Position numbers and translations under genes: made by a program. The notes beneath the pieces are model-generated. The model was not told the DNA's origin, did no database searches, and saw only the letters and a program-made list of their open reading frames with translations. Source: Bacteroidia bacterium (GTDB lineage Bacteria > Bacteroidota > Bacteroidia > Bacteroidales > BM523). From it: a DNA stretch of 22,661 nt. Positions 15,713-22,661 of the stretch are shown here, piece after piece. The stretch lies in contig JACQWN010000226.1 in the NCBI GenBank assembly GCA_016209245.1, positions 1,725 through 24,385 on the forward strand, given 5' to 3'. How positions within the stretch are numbered: the stretch's first letter is position 1; each line of letters begins with the position of its first letter.

Positions 15713-16567
15713 ATGACTGAAAAAAAGAAGGTTGCACGGTTATCGGTCATTTCAAATACAACTCTGATAATATTAAAACTTTTAGCGGGTTTTTTATCAA
15801 ATTCCGTTAGTATTATATCGGAAGCGATTCATTCATCGCTTGATTTGATTGCTGCCTTAATAACATTTTTTTCTGTAAAAGTATCGGATAATCCTGCTGA
15901 TAAGGAACACCCATACGGGCATGGAAAAATTGAAAATGTTTCAGGTGTAATAGAAGCTATCTTAATATTCATAGCTGCAGTGTGGATAATATATGAAGCT
16001 ATTAAAAAATTAATAGAACCCGAGGTGCCGGAATCACTTTTACTTGGTATTTGTATAATGTTCATATCCGGTGTAATTAATTTCTTTGTTTCAAAAAAGC
16101 TTTATTATGTTGCAAAAAAGACTGAATCAGTCGCTCTCGAAGCAGATGCACTACATCTTAAAACCGACATATATACATCTTTAGGAGTTGGTGTTGGCCT
16201 TGTTTTGATTTGGGTCACAAAAATCACCTGGTTAGACCCTGTCATAGCAATGCTTGTTGCATTATTTATTCTATATGAAGCATTTCGACTGTTAAAAAAG
16301 GCATTTCTTCCACTGCTCGATACTTCTATGTCTGACAATGATATACAACACATTAAAAATATTCTTGATAAAATGGATATAAAATACCATGATTTAAAAA
16401 CCCGGACAGCTGGTAATTATAAGTACCTGGATTTTCATATGAATGTCAATCCCGGCGATAATATTGATAACATCCATAATTTATGTGACAATATTGAAAA
16501 CCAATTAAACAAAGAATTCAAAAATCTGAATATTAACATTCATCCTGAACCGAAACGTGATGAATGA
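15713..16567 (+). CDS. Cation diffusion facilitator (CDF) family metal transporter
   Basis: The 284-residue inner-membrane antiporter has about six hydrophobic segments in the first 210 residues. The metal site shows as HSSLD in TM2 (HxxxD) and HLKTD in TM5 (HxxxD), a pattern usually linked to zinc-type CDFs. GHGKIENVSG after TM2 is a family hallmark (HPYGHGKxE). The cytoplasmic C-terminal domain (about 210-284) has the ferredoxin-like HDLKTRTAGNYKYLDFHMNV pattern and ends in an INIHPEP metal-binding strand. It likely exports Zn2+ or another divalent cation in exchange for protons. It lies 7 bases after MarR and is almost surely co-transcribed. Substrate cannot be fixed from sequence alone. 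Confidence 0.92.
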   Translation: MTEKKKVARLSVISNTTLIILKLLAGFLSNSVSIISEAIHSSLDLIAALITFFSVKVSDNPADKEHPYGHGKIENVSGVIEAILIFIAAVWIIYEAIKKLIEPEVPESLLLGICIMFISGVINFFVSKKLYYVAKKTESVALEADALHLKTDIYTSLGVGVGLVLIWVTKITWLDPVIAMLVALFILYEAFRLLKKAFLPLLDTSMSDNDIQHIKNILDKMDIKYHDLKTRTAGNYKYLDFHMNVNPGDNIDNIHNLCDNIENQLNKEFKNLNINIHPEPKRDE

Positions 16568-16598
16568 TTTGAAATAAACAAATAATTTCATATATTTA
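16568..16598 (+). promoter_or_regulatory. Promoter of the Ntn/MORN gene
   Basis: TTTG (16568-16571), 19 bases, then TATATTTA (16591-16598), one mismatch to TAnnTTTG. The predicted start is about 10 bases before the ATG at 16615. Confidence 0.45.
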
Positions 16599-16614
16599 CG
16601 ACAGATTTCAGTTA

Positions 16615-18612
16615 ATGAAGTTACTATTGAAAATAAGCTTAATTATTTCAATTTGTCTGATAATTATTATATTCAGAGTTTCATCAACACTGATTTTCAG
16701 CTATTCAGAAGGCATTAATACATTTGTATGTGTAAATGAAGATGGAACTGAACAGGATGCAAATGTCTGGTTTTCACCAGGCATTAACGGTGGTTATGGA
16801 CGAATTTCGTTTGGATGGAACGATGGCATTTCATTATCAGGGATAAATGAGAAAGGGCTTTTTATCGGATTGACTAAAATACCTAAAGCTACAATCCGGT
16901 TTACTTCGGAAAAGCTTACCCTTTCAAATGAAAAGGTAAGGGGATATTGCCAGATAGCTGAAAAAATCATGGAAACATGTTCTACTGTTGAAGAATCCAT
17001 TGCTCTTATAAATAAGTACAATGTTGAAGAATTTATGAATTATCATCTTCTGCTTGCCGACAGGTCGGGTGCTTCCGCTATTTTAGAATGGGGCGATACT
17101 TCATTGGTTATAATGGAAAAGGAAGGAAATTATCAGCTTATGACTAATTTTAGCATTATAAATCCGAGCAAAGGCAATTATCCCTGCGAATATTATAAGA
17201 TTGCAGAAAATATCCTGAAAACAAGCTCAATTAACGGTAAGGAACTATGTAAATCAGCTTTGGAAGCTTCTGTTAATACCAAACATAATGTCTTTTCATT
17301 AATCTATGATTTGAATAATTTTAAAATATATGTTTACTACCAGCATATTTTTACAAAAGTTGTTGAAATTGATTTAAAGAAAGAAATGAACGGCGGTACA
17401 CGTTCAGAAAAGATATCTTCACTGATGCAAGGTGGAATTCCGGCATATAATGAACTTAAAAAGAAAGATGGCAAAATGTATTACCTGGATGAGGTAATTC
17501 CTTATTCGGGTTATTGCATTGATTATTATAATAATGGACAGAAAAAAACTGAAAGATATTTCATTGATGGTATTGAGAATGGTACAAGAATAAATTTTTA
17601 CGAGAATGGTAATAAAGAGATACGGGAAGATATTGCTAATGGTGAAAAGAATGGCAAATATATCAGCTATACCAAACAGGGCATAAAAAAAGAAGACGGT
17701 GAATATAGAAATAGCCGTCCGGAGGGCAAATGGACAGGTTGGTATGATGAAGCTCATAAAGAATATGAAAAACATTATATTGATGGAAAGCTTGATGGGA
17801 CATGGACCGGTTGGCGGGAGAATGGTATAAAAGAATATGAAAAAAATTTTAAAGATGGAAAGCCTGAAGGATTAGTAATAAACTACTATGAAAACGGTTC
17901 TAAAGAGTCTGAAAAGAGCTATATTGGCGGAAAAGAGAATGGCTTATGCGTTGATTATTATGAGAACGGTTTAAAAAAATATGAAAAAAATTATAAAGAT
18001 GGAAAACTACAAGGTACATGTACAAAATATTATGATAACGGACAAAAGAAAGAAGAAGAATATTATGAAAATGATATATCTGTTGGAAACTGGGTGGGAT
18101 GGCATATAAATGGAGTAAAGGAGTATGAACTTCCATATGAAGGCGGATTAAAACATGGTAAATATAATTCCTGGCATGATAATGCTCAGAAAAGAGCTGA
18201 AGGAGAATATAAAAACGGAAAAAAGGAAGGTCAATGGAACTGGTACTATTCATCCGGAATTACAGATATAATCGGGACATATAATAACGGTAAAGAAACA
18301 GGATTATGGACAGGAAAATATGAAAATAATAAAATGAAATTTGAACGCTATTATAATTTTGGTGTTCCACAAGGAAAATGGACATCCTGGTATGAAAATT
18401 CAAATAAAAAATTCAAAGGTGAATATAATGCTGAAGGTGAAAGAACGGGTAAATGGATATATTGGCTTGAAAATGGCGATGTGATTAGGGAAGAGGAATA
18501 CGAGGAGGGAATGTTAAATAAAACGATTTATTATAAGGATGGAAAGGCATACGAACCCAAGAAAGGAGAAAAAATGGAGGGGTTTTTTGTGGAGGGGGAA
18601 CCGGTGAGGTAG
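16615..18612 (+). CDS. Membrane-anchored Ntn-hydrolase-like domain fused to about 14 MORN/YwqK-type repeats
   Basis: The 665-residue protein has an N-terminal hydrophobic anchor or signal (about 4-29). Residues about 33-290 resemble linear amide C-N hydrolases / C45 acyltransferases: NVWFSPGINGGYGRISFGWN, then GINEKGLFIGL and HLLLADRSGASAILEW. The family's N-terminal nucleophile Cys, expected as C-T-x-F, is not there (INTF at 34-37, with a Cys at 39), and the segment before NVWF is short, so activity is uncertain. From about 307 on, about 14 repeats of 23-24 residues follow, of the form G-x-W-x-x-W/Y-x-x-N-G-x-K-x-x-x-x-x-Y-x-D-G-K. These are MORN-variant repeats as in YwqK-type proteins, which form a long beta-hairpin ladder. 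It is probably surface- or periplasm-exposed. I do not know a characterised protein with this pairing. Confidence 0.75.
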   Translation: MKLLLKISLIISICLIIIIFRVSSTLIFSYSEGINTFVCVNEDGTEQDANVWFSPGINGGYGRISFGWNDGISLSGINEKGLFIGLTKIPKATIRFTSEKLTLSNEKVRGYCQIAEKIMETCSTVEESIALINKYNVEEFMNYHLLLADRSGASAILEWGDTSLVIMEKEGNYQLMTNFSIINPSKGNYPCEYYKIAENILKTSSINGKELCKSALEASVNTKHNVFSLIYDLNNFKIYVYYQHIFTKVVEIDLKKEMNGGTRSEKISSLMQGGIPAYNELKKKDGKMYYLDEVIPYSGYCIDYYNNGQKKTERYFIDGIENGTRINFYENGNKEIREDIANGEKNGKYISYTKQGIKKEDGEYRNSRPEGKWTGWYDEAHKEYEKHYIDGKLDGTWTGWRENGIKEYEKNFKDGKPEGLVINYYENGSKESEKSYIGGKENGLCVDYYENGLKKYEKNYKDGKLQGTCTKYYDNGQKKEEEYYENDISVGNWVGWHINGVKEYELPYEGGLKHGKYNSWHDNAQKRAEGEYKNGKKEGQWNWYYSSGITDIIGTYNNGKETGLWTGKYENNKMKFERYYNFGVPQGKWTSWYENSNKKFKGEYNAEGERTGKWIYWLENGDVIREEEYEEGMLNKTIYYKDGKAYEPKKGEKMEGFFVEGEPVR

Positions 18613-18689
18613 TTAGAGGCAGTGGGCATAGCGTTCATGCTTATAAAACAGACAGACAAATAGACAATAAAACGAAAGACAGAAACGAA

Positions 18690-20051
18690 ATGACAGAATT
18701 AAAAGATTACGATCATTTGCAAATAATAAACGATATGCCAGAACAACAAAACATAGAATACAAACAAAGTTGGCACGATGACTACCTAAAATGGGTATGT
18801 GGTTTTGCAAATGCACAAGGTGGTATAATTTTTATCGGCAAAGATGATAACGGAATTATTGTTGGCGTTGATGATTATAAAAAACTGATGGATGACATTC
18901 CAAACAAAATAAAAAATTTAATGGGAATTACCGCTGAGGTAAACTTACACGAAGAAACCGGAAAATATTTTATCGAAATCATAACACAATCTTACTCTGT
19001 TCCAATTTTATTAAGAGGCAGGTATTATTACCGAAGCGGAAGTACAAAGCAAGAACTTACAGGAGCATCATTAAACGAGTTCTTGCTTAAAAAATCGGGC
19101 AAAACATGGGACGATGTAATCGAGCCTAGGGCAACTTATTCCGACATCAATGAAAAAACAGTAAACATTTTTTTGAAAGCATCTGAAAATGCAGGACATT
19201 TACCTGAAAGCGAGGGTTTAACTTTACCCGAACTGTTTGAAAAATTACGCCTTGCAGAAAACGAACAATTGAAGCGATCAGCTTTGATTTTATTTGGCAA
19301 AGACCCCGGTAAATTTTATCCAAATACATTTGTAAAAATTGGTCGTTTTGGAAAAGACGATGCCGATTTAGTATTTCAGGAAACTGAAGAGGGAAATCTA
19401 ATAGAATTGCTTCAATCTGTTTTAAATCAACTTAATCACAAATTTCTCACAAGGCAGATAACATTTGAAGGAATGCACCGTATTGAGAAAGGCGAATATC
19501 CTATTGCCGCTATTCGTGAAATGTTACTAAACGCCTTGGTGCATCGTAATTACATGGGAGCGCCTATTCAGATTCGTGTATATGATGACAAAATTAATAT
19601 ATGGAACGATGGCACATTGATAGGTGGTTTGACCGCAGAAGCATTAAAACGTTCTCATTCTTCAAAACCACGAAACCCAATCATTGCAGAAGTTTGTTTT
19701 AAAGGAGGAATGATTGATGCTTGGGGCAGAGGAACAATCAAAATTTTAGATACTTGCAAACAAGCCGAATTGCCCGAACCCGAAATGAAAGAACAAGACG
19801 GTGGTTTTATTGTAACGCTTTTCAAAGATAATTTAAACATAGAACAACTTACTAAATTTAGACTTAATGAGCGTCAGATTAAAGCCGTAATGTTTGTAAA
19901 AGAGAAAGGGAAAATTACGAATAGCGAGTATCAAACTTTAAATGAAACTACTGAACGAACCGCATCTAGAGATTTATCAGATTTGGTAGAAAAGCAACTC
20001 TTTAAAAGTTCGGGTGTAAAAGGGGCAGGTGCTTTCTATTTTCTCGTTTAA
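18690..20051 (+). CDS. AlbA_2/Schlafen-type putative ATP- and DNA-binding protein
   Basis: The 453-residue protein has an AlbA_2 (Schlafen-like) domain at about 20-130: NIEYKQSW, then CGFANAQGGIIFIGKDDNG and YYYRSGS. A GHKL-type ATPase region follows at about 270-365: IREMLLNALVHRNYMGAPIQ (the N-box with the Asn), then DKINIWNDG, SSKPRNPIIAE and DAWGRGTIKI. The C-terminal 60 residues form a winged helix (LNERQIKAVMFVKEKGKITN, then RTASRDLSDLVEKQL). This domain order is common in bacterial accessory genes, and regulation or defence has been suggested. It stands between unrelated genes with purine-rich flanks, which fits acquisition by transfer. A degenerate C-terminus of a related gene follows directly. 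Confidence 0.85.
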   Translation: MTELKDYDHLQIINDMPEQQNIEYKQSWHDDYLKWVCGFANAQGGIIFIGKDDNGIIVGVDDYKKLMDDIPNKIKNLMGITAEVNLHEETGKYFIEIITQSYSVPILLRGRYYYRSGSTKQELTGASLNEFLLKKSGKTWDDVIEPRATYSDINEKTVNIFLKASENAGHLPESEGLTLPELFEKLRLAENEQLKRSALILFGKDPGKFYPNTFVKIGRFGKDDADLVFQETEEGNLIELLQSVLNQLNHKFLTRQITFEGMHRIEKGEYPIAAIREMLLNALVHRNYMGAPIQIRVYDDKINIWNDGTLIGGLTAEALKRSHSSKPRNPIIAEVCFKGGMIDAWGRGTIKILDTCKQAELPEPEMKEQDGGFIVTLFKDNLNIEQLTKFRLNERQIKAVMFVKEKGKITNSEYQTLNETTERTASRDLSDLVEKQLFKSSGVKGAGAFYFLV

Positions 20052-20191
20052 GATAACGCCATAATAACGCCAATAACGCCATAATAAAAACAAAGGCAAC
20101 AAGTGACTTGACAGAACTTGTTGAAAAATATAACTTATTTGAAAAACATGGTCAAACCGGAGCAGGGACAGCTAATGTATTAAAAAAATAA
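20052..20191 (+). pseudogene. Orphan C-terminus of a second AlbA_2-type gene
   Basis: Right after the stop, a frame reads SDLTELVEKYNLFEKHGQTG and ends ANVLKK plus TAA at 20189-20191. This parallels the end of the preceding protein (SRDLSDLVEKQLFKSSGVKG). It is preceded by three copies of ATAACGCC within 20053-20081. It is too short to be a gene and looks like what is left of a tandem or replaced copy. Confidence 0.65.
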
Positions 20192-20269
20192 TCGGCTCAT
20201 AATGAAAGTTAGAGAAACTGAAATAAAGACAGTCAGAAAAAGAAAGCACGAAACGCTAATAAAAAATAT

Positions 20270-21142
20270 ATGTTAAAATCAATGACGGGTTTTGGAAAAG
20301 CATCTGTTGAGACAGGTGAAAAAAAAATTACAGTTGAAATACGTACTTTAAACAGCAAACAAGCCGATATTTCTTTTCGCTTGCTTAATTCGTATAAATC
20401 GAAAGAACCGGAGCTTCGAAATATATTAATCAAGCATCTGGAACGGGGAAAAATTGATGTAATCCTTAATGAAGAGCTGATGGGAGCTGAATCCGTTTCA
20501 CATATAAACAAGGATATTATTAAAAGCTATTACAAACAGATTTATGGAATAGCTCATGAGCTAAAAATGGATACCGGCCAAATATTACAAGTCATTATGC
20601 GCATGCCTGATGTGCTGGTACACCCGCAGGAAAGCATAAATGATGCTGAATGGAAACAAATATTGAATGCATTTATGCAGGCAATTGAAACTGTTATGCA
20701 GTTCAGGACGCAGGAGGGTATTGTAATTGAACAAGATATTATCACAAGAATAAATAAAATACTTAATTTCCTGGAGCAAATCGGTAATTATGAAAAGGAA
20801 AGAATTGAAAGAATTAAATGCAGCATTAAGCAAAGCCTCGCTGAAATTTTTAATAAAGAAGATTATGACAAGAACAGGTTTGAGCAGGAAATGATTTATT
20901 ATCTCGAAAAACTGGATATTACAGAAGAAAAGGTAAGACTTGCAAACCATTGTAATTATTTTCTTAAGATTGTCGAAGATGAATGTTCACAAGGGAGAAA
21001 GCTTGTTTTTGTGACTCAGGAAATGAGCAGGGAAATAAATACAATTGGCTCAAAGGCAAATGATTTTGAGATACAACGGCTTGTTATTATGATGAAGGAT
21101 GAACTGGAGAAAATTAAGGAACAATTAATGAATGTACTATAG
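20270..21142 (+). CDS. yicC: YicC-family endoribonuclease
   Basis: The 290-residue protein starts MLKSMTGFGKASVETGEKKI, followed by EIRTLNSKQADISFRL, the N-terminal signature of the YicC/YloC family. The C-terminal DUF1732 part contains LANHCNYFLKIVEDECSQGR and RKLVFVTQEMSREINTIGSK, which holds conserved acidic and basic residues. Length is normal for the family. YicC in E. coli is an endoribonuclease acting on RNA such as RyhB, so an RNA-processing role is likely here. It is 14 bases upstream of gmk, a gene order common in Bacteroidota and Firmicutes, and co-transcription is likely. No defect is seen. Confidence 0.95.
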   Translation: MLKSMTGFGKASVETGEKKITVEIRTLNSKQADISFRLLNSYKSKEPELRNILIKHLERGKIDVILNEELMGAESVSHINKDIIKSYYKQIYGIAHELKMDTGQILQVIMRMPDVLVHPQESINDAEWKQILNAFMQAIETVMQFRTQEGIVIEQDIITRINKILNFLEQIGNYEKERIERIKCSIKQSLAEIFNKEDYDKNRFEQEMIYYLEKLDITEEKVRLANHCNYFLKIVEDECSQGRKLVFVTQEMSREINTIGSKANDFEIQRLVIMMKDELEKIKEQLMNVL

Positions 21143-21156
21143 TCAAGTATTGAAAA

Positions 21157-21735
21157 ATGAGGGATTTTAAAGGTAAATTGATTATTTTTTCCGCTCCTTC
21201 CGGTTCAGGGAAAACAACTATTATTCACCGGATTTTGGAAAAAGGTGTTAACCTTGGCTTCTCTGTTTCTTGTTGCAGCAGGACAAAGAGGGAGAATGAA
21301 ACCGATGGCGTGGATTATTATTTTATAACAGCCCGGGAATTCAGGCGGAGAATAAAAAATAACGAATTTCTGGAATGGGAAGAAGTCTATAAAGACAGTT
21401 ATTACGGAACATTAAAATCGGAAGTAGAACGGATATGGAATCAAGGAAAACATGTTGTATTTGATGTTGATGTAAAAGGAGGATTAAATATTAAAAAGTA
21501 TTACGGAGAGAAGGCGCTTTCCATATTTATTAAACCGCCGTCTTTGCAGGTTCTTGCTGACCGGTTAGACATCAGAGGGACAGAAACCCCTGAATCGTTA
21601 AAAAAACGGCTTCAAAAAGCTGAATATGAGATGAGTTTTGCCAAAGATTTTGATGTTATTATTATCAATGATATTCTTGAAAAAGCGGTAGAGGAAACGT
21701 TTGATGTAATCAGCAGGTTTATCAATGAATTTTAG
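21157..21735 (+). CDS. gmk: Guanylate kinase
   Basis: The 192-residue cytoplasmic enzyme phosphorylates GMP to GDP with ATP, an essential step in nucleotide supply. The P-loop SAPSGSGKTT is at about residues 12-21. The GMP-binding region reads SCCSRTKRENETDGVDYYF with the expected Arg, Glu and Tyr residues, and EWEEVYKDSYYGTLKSEVE is the second GMP-contact segment. VVFDVDVKGGLNIKK matches the FDVDVxGGxxIK core and the lid carries RGTETPESLKKRL. Length and motif order are typical. The stop is TAG at 21733-21735. It forms an operon with yicC. Confidence 0.97.
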   Translation: MRDFKGKLIIFSAPSGSGKTTIIHRILEKGVNLGFSVSCCSRTKRENETDGVDYYFITAREFRRRIKNNEFLEWEEVYKDSYYGTLKSEVERIWNQGKHVVFDVDVKGGLNIKKYYGEKALSIFIKPPSLQVLADRLDIRGTETPESLKKRLQKAEYEMSFAKDFDVIIINDILEKAVEETFDVISRFINEF

Positions 21736-21820
21736 AGCCAAAAGCATAGAATTTAAACATCTGCATAATAAGAAAGTATCCTCCAAAAATACAATAATGA
21801 GTCTACTCTAAAAAGTATTT

Positions 21821-21897
21821 TTGACACGAATTTCACGAATTATCACTAAAAAATATAATTGAGAATCAATATATTAAATTTGTGTAATTCGTGTCAA
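21821..21897. repeat. Inverted repeat TTGACACGAATTTCAC
   Basis: The left arm, 21821-21836, pairs with 21882-21897 over 16 bp with one mismatch, around a 45-base AT-rich loop. The GACACGAAT...ATTCGTGTC motif resembles interspersed inverted repeats I recall from Bacteroidota genomes. Confidence 0.75.
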
Positions 21898-21924
21898 ATT
21901 TGGACAGTACGGACAGACACTAAT

Positions 21925-21980
21925 TATCTAATTTAGATGATTAAACTATCTAATTTAGATGATTAGACTATCTAATATAG
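21925..21980. repeat. Two and a half copies of a 22-bp iteron-like repeat
   Basis: Copies are at 21925-21946 and 21947-21968, differing in one base, followed by a partial copy at 21969-21980. Each full copy holds the symmetrical site ATCTAA-T-TTAGAT. The 22-base period equals about two helical turns, so protein bound to each copy would sit on the same face. Confidence 0.85.
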
Positions 21981-22383
21981 TTCAAAATTTTTGGAAATAA
22001 GGAAATTTAGGTATATCTTTTCCGCCAAAATTATCATGTAAAAAAATTTGCATTTTGTTTTTTTATATAGTCTATTTACAGTTTAAAAGAAGAAAGTCAT
22101 TTCGTTTACTTTTAAACCAAATAAATGGTTTTTATGTTGAAAGCAGCATATATCCCCGCATTATTTAACAATCTCCCGAAACCATTGGAGCAGTAAATAT
22201 ATATATATATTGTAAAAATTTTTCTTCCTATTTCTTTCCTTTCTCAACTATTCATAATTTTTTTCTCTTTCATTTTTCCAACCTGTTTCTCGGGTTACTC
22301 CGCAGGAAATATTTTTTTTCATTCCGGATATATTCATTCAATTTTTTATTGTATTTATTTAGGTCAATATTATTTCATATGTA

Positions 22384-22498
22384 TATTATCCCACCGAAGT
22401 ACGAATTTTTTACGAACTTACGAATTACGAATTTGCCAGCTATGAACCCTTTCGTAATTCGTAAATTCGTATTTTTTTCGTACTTCGGTGGAATAATA
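22384..22498. repeat. Long inverted repeat with 48-bp arms
   Basis: Arms 22384-22431 and 22451-22498 pair over 48 bases with a few mismatches, mostly in a central A/T run, around a 19-base loop. Outer ends read CCACCGAAGTACGAA and TTCGTACTTCGGTGG, and internal TACGAATTACGAA motifs repeat within each arm. No coding capacity and no transposase, so it looks like a non-autonomous interspersed element. Confidence 0.85.
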
Positions 22499-22556
22499 AC
22501 GTTTATACCTAAATAGTTACATTTTATTAACGATTAAACCTAAAATGCCTTTTTAG

Positions 22557-22661
22557 TTAATAACTATGTAATTTAGTTAGCGGTATATTGAAAGCTTCAA
22601 ATATTTTTCTCTGTCTTTTTGATATTTCTGTGATAAAAGGCGTAGTATCATAGAGTTTAAC
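22557..22661 (-). CDS. C-terminal end of an unidentified protein, cut by window edge
   Basis: A minus-strand frame enters from the right edge and ends at TAA 22557-22559, giving 34 residues that include LYDTTPFITEISKRQRKIFE and end KLHSY. The basic, helix-prone sequence would suit the end of a transposase or another DNA-binding protein, but I cannot identify a family. Being open only to the edge, it could also be chance. Confidence 0.35.
   Translation of the reverse strand, partial: VKLYDTTPFITEISKRQRKIFEAFNIPLTKLHSY

Larger units (their letters stand above)
21736..22556. other. Long region without a credible gene, rich in repeats
   Basis: No ORF of convincing composition is present. A 20-codon frame at 22134-22196 is not recognisable. 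The region holds an inverted repeat (21821-21897), 22-bp direct repeats (21925-21980), a 9-bp stem GTTTAAAAG/CTTTTAAAC (22081-22117), an AT dinucleotide run (22197-22210) and a long inverted repeat (22384-22498). No tRNA or rRNA is seen. Confidence 0.75.

Noticed and set aside
20192..20269. Integron attC-like site suggested by the purine-rich stretch ending CGCTAATA.
   Set aside because: No paired R'/R'' core sites and no integrase are present.
21925..21980. CRISPR array.
   Set aside because: The 22-bp units are contiguous with no unique spacers, and no cas gene is present.

Overview
The window is AT-rich and looks like a chromosomal segment of a member of the Bacteroidota. Three things support this: secreted proteins with type IX secretion (T9SS) C-terminal sorting motifs (PNP...), at least five promoters of the Bacteroidota type (-33 TTTG, 19 bp, -7 TAnnTTTG) in front of genes, and the yicC-gmk gene pair. 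I cannot name a genus. No tRNA, rRNA or CRISPR array was seen.

Layout. 1-5860, all on the minus strand: an XRE-type regulator, a type III restriction subunit (Res, frameshifted in its nuclease domain), a type III DNA methyltransferase (Mod), a lone LivG-like ABC ATPase, and the start of a HicB-like antitoxin cut by the window edge. 5880-7506: a phenylacetate-CoA-ligase-like adenylating enzyme on the minus strand and the 3' remnant of an XRE-type gene on the plus strand. The 5' ends of both are replaced by a repeat cluster that includes a perfect 32-bp palindrome. 7507-7908: no gene, but several repeat types, including ten copies of a heptamer. 7909-14445: two paralogous T9SS-secreted lamin-tail proteins flank a minus-strand pair (PD-(D/E)XK-like protein and outer-membrane protein). 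The first is an ExeM/NucH-like nuclease that has lost part of its catalytic domain and carries an in-frame stop in its sorting domain. The second has an internal deletion and frameshift. 14502-16567: a broken SagB-type nitroreductase diverges from a MarR regulator plus a CDF metal transporter. Between them lies a perfect 48-bp palindrome that contains two mirror-image promoters. 16615-18612: a membrane-anchored protein joining an Ntn-hydrolase-like domain to about 14 MORN/YwqK-type repeats. 18690-20191: an AlbA_2/Schlafen-type ATP-binding protein followed by a leftover C-terminus of a relative. 20270-21735: yicC and gmk, ordinary housekeeping genes. 21736-22661: a repeat-rich region without intact genes (22-bp iteron-like repeats and two long inverted repeats), ending in a partial minus-strand ORF.

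How the parts relate. The regulator, Res and Mod form a compact host-defence operon. MarR and the CDF transporter form a two-gene operon, probably for metal efflux under autoregulation. The most striking overall feature is the number of damaged genes: one homopolymer frameshift, one nonsense codon, three internal deletions, two lost 5' ends and one orphan 3' end. This means either real gene decay in a repeat-rich accessory region or errors in the assembly. Read mapping would decide which, and until then the broken models should be treated with caution.
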